Source: Prillingera fragicola | Taxonomy: Eukaryota > Basidiomycota > Tremellomycetes > Trichosporonales > Trichosporonaceae | Direction: 5' to 3' | NCBI GenBank assembly: GCA_002335605.1 | Contig: BEDY01000013.1 | Span: 351,901 to 415,900, forward strand | DNA: 64,000 bases | Shown: piece after piece, positions 59,434-64,000 of the stretch | Layout of the letters: each line of letters opens with the position of its first letter | Numbering within the stretch: position 1 is the first letter of the stretch | Notes under the pieces: generated by a model | Databases searched by the model: none | The model's input: the letters and a program-made list of their open reading frames with translations, nothing else | Told to the model about the DNA's origin: nothing | Translations under genes and position numbers: made by a program

Positions 59434-59819
59434 TTACACCTCTTCCGTCTTCACCTCGGCCTTGACCTTGCCGCGCGCACCGCTCGGCTTGGTGGCGATC
59501 GCATTCTTGATCCACGGCTCGAGCGTGTTGCTGCTCGTCAGCACTGAGCACATGCTCACATCATCACTCGTTGGCGATGCTGCCCCCAACGCTCAACTCA
59601 TGCTGTCCACGCATTCTCACCGCCAAGTAGTATAGAACTGATTCGATGAACGACCGGGCAAGGCCTGCTCCCACTTGTTCCGGCCTTTGGTGAGGACGTG
59701 CTCAAACAACTTGACGTAGTCGTCGTTTGTCCAGATTTTGCGTGAACGCTCGGCGCTTTTCTCGATCTTGGGCTTCTTGTCGTATGGCTTCTGCTCGGGA
59801 GAGGACGAGGTATCGGCAT
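59434..59819 (-). pseudogene. Myb/SANT-like array member whose ATG is out of frame
   Basis: The ATG at 59819 sits where the paralogues start, but its frame (MPIPRPLPSR) differs from the domain frame. The domain frame reads SSPEQKPYDKKPKIEKSAER, then IWTNDDYVKLFEHVL...NKWEQALPGRSSNQFYTTW. A phase-2 intron and NTLEPWIKNAIATKPSGAR follow, ending KTEEV at 59434. Upstream, the domain frame runs into a stop without any ATG. The copy is therefore either a pseudogene from a small indel, or it starts in an unrecognised 5' exon; a CTTTAG acceptor-like site lies about 20 bases upstream of the ATG. Domain and exon structure are otherwise intact. Confidence 0.6.
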
Positions 59820-59983
59820 GGTGGAATAGTTAGACCTAAAGACGAATGAGCAATGGTGAGAAGTGATGAGAAGTGTGAACGTGAGTGTGCCCTCGCATTC
59901 GGCCCTCAGCCCCACGCACCGCTGCCTACAAAACTATCGCATAAGACTCTAGAATTTACACCTACACCACCGCTCATACCGCT

Positions 59984-61618
59984 CTACTTGTGCCAGGTCT
60001 GGCTCATGAGCTGCTGCACGGCAATGAGCGACTGGTACCGGACGTCGGGGTTCTCGTGGGTCATGAGCTCCATGACGCGCGTCTTGCCGTTGAGGTCGGA
60101 AATAGTCTTCTTGGCCTTCTCGCCGCCATTCCTGACAAACTTGCCGACGTCCGAGCACGCCACGGCGAGGACGAGAGGCTCGCGAGCCGTCTTGAGGATC
60201 TCAACGAGACGCTTGACCAGCCGTCCATCACCCTCCTGGGCGATGCGGGCCGTGTTGAGGCGCCAGAAGTCGTCGGACTCGTGTGCGGGCGACCAGACCA
60301 GGTGACCAGACTCAAGCTCGGAGACGTACTCGTCATAGGTCGTGAGGCCCTCGAGGCGAGACTTGAGCTCGTCCTTGAGAAAGTCAAGGTCCTCGACAAC
60401 ATCCTCGTCAGACCACTTGCGGTCGCGGAGCGAGTCGATGAAGGGCAGCAGACGCACGACGAACATTGAGGGCAGGTTGGCCGAGGGTGCTATCGTGAGG
60501 AGATTCTGTCATTAGCTCCAGTTCTTGCAGATAACCTCACCCTAAACGTAGCAACCACAACGCGAATGACCTTCTCCTTGACGGCACCCTTGGCAATCTC
60601 CATGAAGAGGGCGACAATATCATACTTCCTGCAAGGTCAGCCACGACACGTAACCAGTGACTCACTTGTCCATACCCTCGGCGGCGTCCTGCTCAAATGA
60701 CAGCTGCCAGATGCACGACACGGCGCTGTACTGCTGCTGGGGAGGAGGGCTCTGCTTGAGCCACTTGATGAGGCTGGCGTCAGTGAGCATTCACAGCTAT
60801 GCGGCGTACCCAGAGATGCAGTCGCCCTGGGCCCACACGGCGGCGCGGAACTGCTTCTTGCCAAGCAAGGCGTTCAGAACCTGAGCAGCAATGTCACGGG
60901 GCTCAAGACGGGGGCCTGGGGTCAGCTCTGTCGTATCGGGTCTACGAACCGTTGAGGAGTGCCGAGACAGATGCCAGAACGGTGCCAAGGAGACTCTTGG
61001 GGAAATCGTTGTCGTCAGTGCTGAGAGGTCAGCCTAGCCACAAACACTATCACTCACGCAATGAGAAGCGCAAGTATCCTCAAGCTCTCGAGGTGTACAA
61101 ACTCCTCGTCCGTGTCCATGGTAAGGCACTTGACGATAGGACCGTAGGGGTCGTTGGCGTCCGTCTTGGACAGGTCATGGAAGAAGTGAATGGTGTTGAA
61201 GTCGGACAGCATGTTGGAGATAGACACGAGTACGGCTTGTACCGTGTCGACACGCTGCAACTTGCGGAGCAGGTCAATGTAGAGCTTGGCATACTCGGCT
61301 CCCTTGGTCGCAAAGACCGAACTGCGCTGGTTGATAGGCTGCGGTGTTAGATTGTCGTCACGGGCAGCGCTTGCCGCTGTGCCAATGAAGCGCCATGTGA
61401 ATACAACTTACAAGCTTCTCAAGCGAACGGAGCAGAGTGCACTCCTCCTGCGAGAGTAACTTGGCGCGCTGGTAGCCCTGTTGTTGTCAGCCAAGGCGAT
61501 AACGAGGGGAGTGACAGCAACGTACCTCCCATGGGATCTGCTTGGCGGCGAGCTTTGAAAGCTGGTCGTCGAGGTAAGTCGAGTAGAAGGGTGGGGGGAT
61601 TGCTATGGCAGCTACCAT
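59984..61618 (-). CDS. VMA13: V-type ATPase subunit H
   Basis: The start is ATG 61618 (MVAAIAIPPPFYSTYLDDQL), spliced to GYQRAKLLSQEECTLLRSLE. The N-terminal armadillo-like helices include YAKLYIDLLRKLQRVDTVQ and the DLSKTDANDPYGPIVKCL region. The C-terminal exons carry VRLLPFIDSLRDRKWSDEDV, then LTTYDEYVSELESGHLVWSP, then FWRLNTARI, a strongly conserved subunit H signature, and VACSDVGKFVRNG. Subunit H links the V1 and V0 sectors and silences free V1. There are at least seven exons with short introns. It is divergent from SPP2 across a compact 282-base promoter. Confidence 0.94.
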
Positions 61619-61900
61619 GGTAGAGTGATTGCAATGATGGTAGAGCAATGAGCACGGAGAGCAACACGAGATGAACACCTGCTGCCTGGTCGATGACATC
61701 CCACCAGGCGGCGGGGCTCTCGATGACACTCACACAGGGTAACGGCTTAAAGGGGTGGCTTGAATAAACATATTTCCGGTCACTTGCCCCTTCGGTCACT
61801 ACCAGCAGTTCGCCACCCAAAAACAACCCAGCTTTCAGCTTGATCCTGCGCTTCTTGCTCACTCCTCTCCATCCAAAAGCACGGGCAAAGGATACTCATC

Positions 61901-63289
61901 ATGACCACGCCCGTGTCATTCACCGTTCGGCCACCCTCCGCAAACCGCGGGCAGGGCTCAAATCGTCCTCGCGCAGGCAACTGGAATGCTCCAAGCCAAC
62001 GACTCTTCAACGACGAGGACAACGACGATGAGCTCGACAACGGGCACAGGGCTGCCCGTAGGGGACGACGTCCAGACGAGGAGGATCGTATTGATGGTTT
62101 CGGAGCAAATGGCCGTCATATTGGTGGACGCAAGTCGCCTGAACCGCTCGTTATCGCTCCTCAGCCCAACCGCGACTGGCGAGAGGTGTCCCGGCGTGTG
62201 CCCTCGTTCCGCCCCGAGGGTCGTAAGGATGAGGGACCGGTAGAGACTCATGAGCGTATTGGCGATGAACCTCAAAGGTCCGGTCTACGCTTCCTAAACA
62301 AGAGGGAGCCGGAGGGCGAGGATGCAAAGCCATCTGCCCAAGAGTTGGCGCAGCCTCGCGCGCCTTTAGCGGACGACCCTCCAGACGTCAAGCCTCTCAC
62401 TCTGGACGAGCAGGCGCTCGCCGCTGTGCTTTCTGGTGAAGTACCCGAATCTGAGGATGAACGTGTGAAGCGGGAACTCATTATTGAGTCTGCGGCCGAC
62501 TCGCGCGTCAATCCCAACGAAGCAGATGCCTTGCAACGCGACCTCGGCGGTCTTCCCGTCGAGTCAACTCTAGACGACTACGCCGCTGTTCCAGTCGAAG
62601 CCTTTGGCGCTGCCATTCTACGTGGCATGGGCTACGACCCCAAGAATGATACCCCGCTTCATGTCCCCAAACCCCGCCCCGCCCTTCTGGGTATTGGCGC
62701 GACGGCGCTGTCGAGCGAGCTCCCGCCATCGCGCAAGGAAAAGGACCCAAAGAAGCGCCGCGAGGCATATGCTCAGCGCGGTGGCCGTGGGTACAATGCC
62801 GCTAAACTGCTCGTTGCCCGCAACGGCGACTCTGGTGCCAGCACCCCGGCCACAGGCAACTCGTCTCGCCAGACCAGCCCTGGCGCGGGATCCAACGACT
62901 CGCGCAGGCGCAACCGCGAAGGAGACGACCACTACGATTCTGGCCGCGAGTCCAAGCGCCGAGACGATCGTGACCGCCCAGACCAACGCGATCGTGACCG
63001 CAACAGCCGTGACGACAGGGACAGGCGAGATCGTGAGCGTGACCGCGACAGGAGGCGCGATCGCGAGTACGAGACGGACGAGGAGCGCGCACGTCGCAAG
63101 GCGCGTGAACGCGAGAGGGAGCGGGACCGGAATGGCACTGATCGTGAGCGGAGTGATCGCGACCGTGGGGACCGCGACCGTGACTCTAGACGGTATCGCG
63201 ACGACCAGGACGACCGGGACAGGAGGGACCGCAGGGACGATCGCGACCGGCGCGACCGCGATGATAGGAGGGAAAGGGATCGGCGCTAG
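61901..63289 (+). CDS. SPP2: pre-mRNA splicing factor Spp2 with RD-rich tail
   Basis: A single exon encodes 462 residues. The Spp2/GPKOW core (DExH-box splicing factor binding region) is VPVEAFGAAILRGMGYDP, a G-patch-type motif that binds and activates the helicase Prp2 before the first splicing step. It is preceded by a disordered N-terminus with FNDEDNDDELDNGH and FRPEGRKDEG. The last ~140 residues are almost pure Arg-Asp/Arg-Glu repeats (RDRDRNSRDDRDRRDRERDR style). Such RD/RE tails occur in metazoan splicing factors but not in the short yeast Spp2. The absence of introns is notable for a spliceosome gene in this intron-rich setting. Confidence 0.88.
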   Translation: MTTPVSFTVRPPSANRGQGSNRPRAGNWNAPSQRLFNDEDNDDELDNGHRAARRGRRPDEEDRIDGFGANGRHIGGRKSPEPLVIAPQPNRDWREVSRRVPSFRPEGRKDEGPVETHERIGDEPQRSGLRFLNKREPEGEDAKPSAQELAQPRAPLADDPPDVKPLTLDEQALAAVLSGEVPESEDERVKRELIIESAADSRVNPNEADALQRDLGGLPVESTLDDYAAVPVEAFGAAILRGMGYDPKNDTPLHVPKPRPALLGIGATALSSELPPSRKEKDPKKRREAYAQRGGRGYNAAKLLVARNGDSGASTPATGNSSRQTSPGAGSNDSRRRNREGDDHYDSGRESKRRDDRDRPDQRDRDRNSRDDRDRRDRERDRDRRRDREYETDEERARRKARERERERDRNGTDRERSDRDRGDRDRDSRRYRDDQDDRDRRDRRDDRDRRDRDDRRERDRR

Positions 63290-64000
63290 GCCGTTGCATA
63301 GATGAACATGTAATTGTACTGAAATGCTGGTCAAGGACGAAAATAGAGGATAGTGTGTTTTGTGATACGCATAGCCCGTTCTCGACAAACTAAAGGTGCC
63401 GAAATGCCGCGTTCCCGAAACACCCTAGACATGTTGGACAAACTGATGGTCGAGGATACTGTGTTCATGAAACACCCTAGACATGTTCGACAAGCTGAAG
63501 GTCGAGGATGCTATGTTCATGAATCCCATATGGGACGTTCTTGACAAACTGAAGGCGCGTTCAGTGTGTTCTCTGGCCGTGCACAAAACACACAGTAGAC
63601 ATTTTTGACGAACTGAAGGCGAGGATACTGTGTTCATGAAACCCATATGGGACATTCTTGACAAACTAAAGGCGCCCTCTGTATGTTTCCTGATGCAATA
63701 TAACACACCCTAGACAATGTTCGACAAGCTGAAGGTCGAGGAAACTGTGTTCATGAAACGGGTATGGACATGTTTAACAAACCGGAGGTCCATTATGTGG
63801 GTACCGGTACACTGATAATGCAGGAGTTCATCCACAAATATATGGCAGTCGCCATAGTGCGTTTACGAAACATTATGGCAGCCGTTAACGGAAGTAATTA
63901 CTAGACCAATAGACGTACCCATCCAACTCGTCAGATTGACGTTCGCCAGCAATCCATCTCCATCCATCTCCGTCCACAGAGCTCCAATCGCTGCGAAACC
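63290..64000. other. 3' flank with degenerate tandem repeats
   Basis: Downstream of SPP2 there is no supportable gene. Repeats occupy 63384-63790. The final 200 bases contain TCCATCTCCATCCATCTCCGTCC, a pyrimidine-rich tract, and nothing else I can name. Confidence 0.4.
63384..63790 (+). repeat. degenerate ~53-64 bp tandem repeat, about eight copies
   Basis: The core GACAAACTGAAGG (with changes) recurs at 63384, 63437, 63489, 63543, 63607, 63660, 63723 and 63778, so spacing is 52-64 bases. Other shared pieces are ACCCTAGACATGTT, GGTCGAGGATACTGTG and TTCATGAAAC. Two units carry the palindrome CCCATATGGG (63525-63534 and 63642-63651). Copies differ by substitutions and small indels, so this is an old satellite-like array and not a CRISPR. 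Confidence 0.8.

Noticed and set aside
63384..63790. Regularly spaced repeats considered as a CRISPR array
   Set aside because: The host is eukaryotic, the repeats are degenerate, the units are contiguous rather than separated by unique spacers, and no cas gene is present.

Overview
The window reads as nuclear DNA of a basidiomycete yeast. Coding regions are GC-rich, almost every gene carries introns of about 35-60 nt with a CTAAC/CTGAC/CTGAT branch site close to the acceptor, genes are densely packed on both strands, and the families are fungal (HECT ligase Tom1, recyclin-1, Spp2, Zn2Cys6 regulator, ferric reductase, DHA2 transporter). The style fits Tremellomycetes, perhaps Trichosporonales; that placement is inference from gene content and intron style. 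No ribosomal or transfer RNA gene, transposon or CRISPR array was recognised.

The left part (1-18 kb) is gene-poor and accessory-like. It holds a collagen-repeat/coiled-coil protein, a secreted ricin-B-type lectin, a small secreted protein, acyl-CoA-binding protein, an aquaglyceroporin with altered NPA boxes, and a divergent pair of a 14-helix MFS drug transporter and a Gfo/Idh/MocA oxidoreductase. Gaps of 1-2.5 kb separate them, with no gene I can support.

The middle (18-44 kb) is housekeeping: a low-complexity orphan protein, a very large Tom1/HUWE1-type HECT ubiquitin ligase (about 11 kb), an armadillo SmgGDS-like protein, a ferric reductase, a PLP-homeostasis protein and a Zn2Cys6 regulator.

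The right part (44-64 kb) is compact and often divergently arranged. It holds recyclin-1 with a CAAX end, a PIP-box protein, an AT-hook protein, an Arl3/ARFRP1-type GTPase, a THOC5-like protein, mitochondrial ribosomal protein mL43, a PHOSPHO-type phosphatase, a tandem array of tiny Myb/SANT proteins, V-ATPase subunit H and splicing factor Spp2. A degenerate tandem repeat follows at the end.

The most unusual items are: the Myb/SANT array (57.57-59.82 kb; four loci, five domains, one two-domain copy and one copy whose ATG is out of frame); a 12-nt exon that encodes just the AGKT of a GTPase P-loop; two GC-AG introns; several 36-39 nt introns that are multiples of three and lack stops; and the collagen-like fungal protein. 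Exon structures were deduced by eye from splice signals and protein continuity, so each splice is a prediction.
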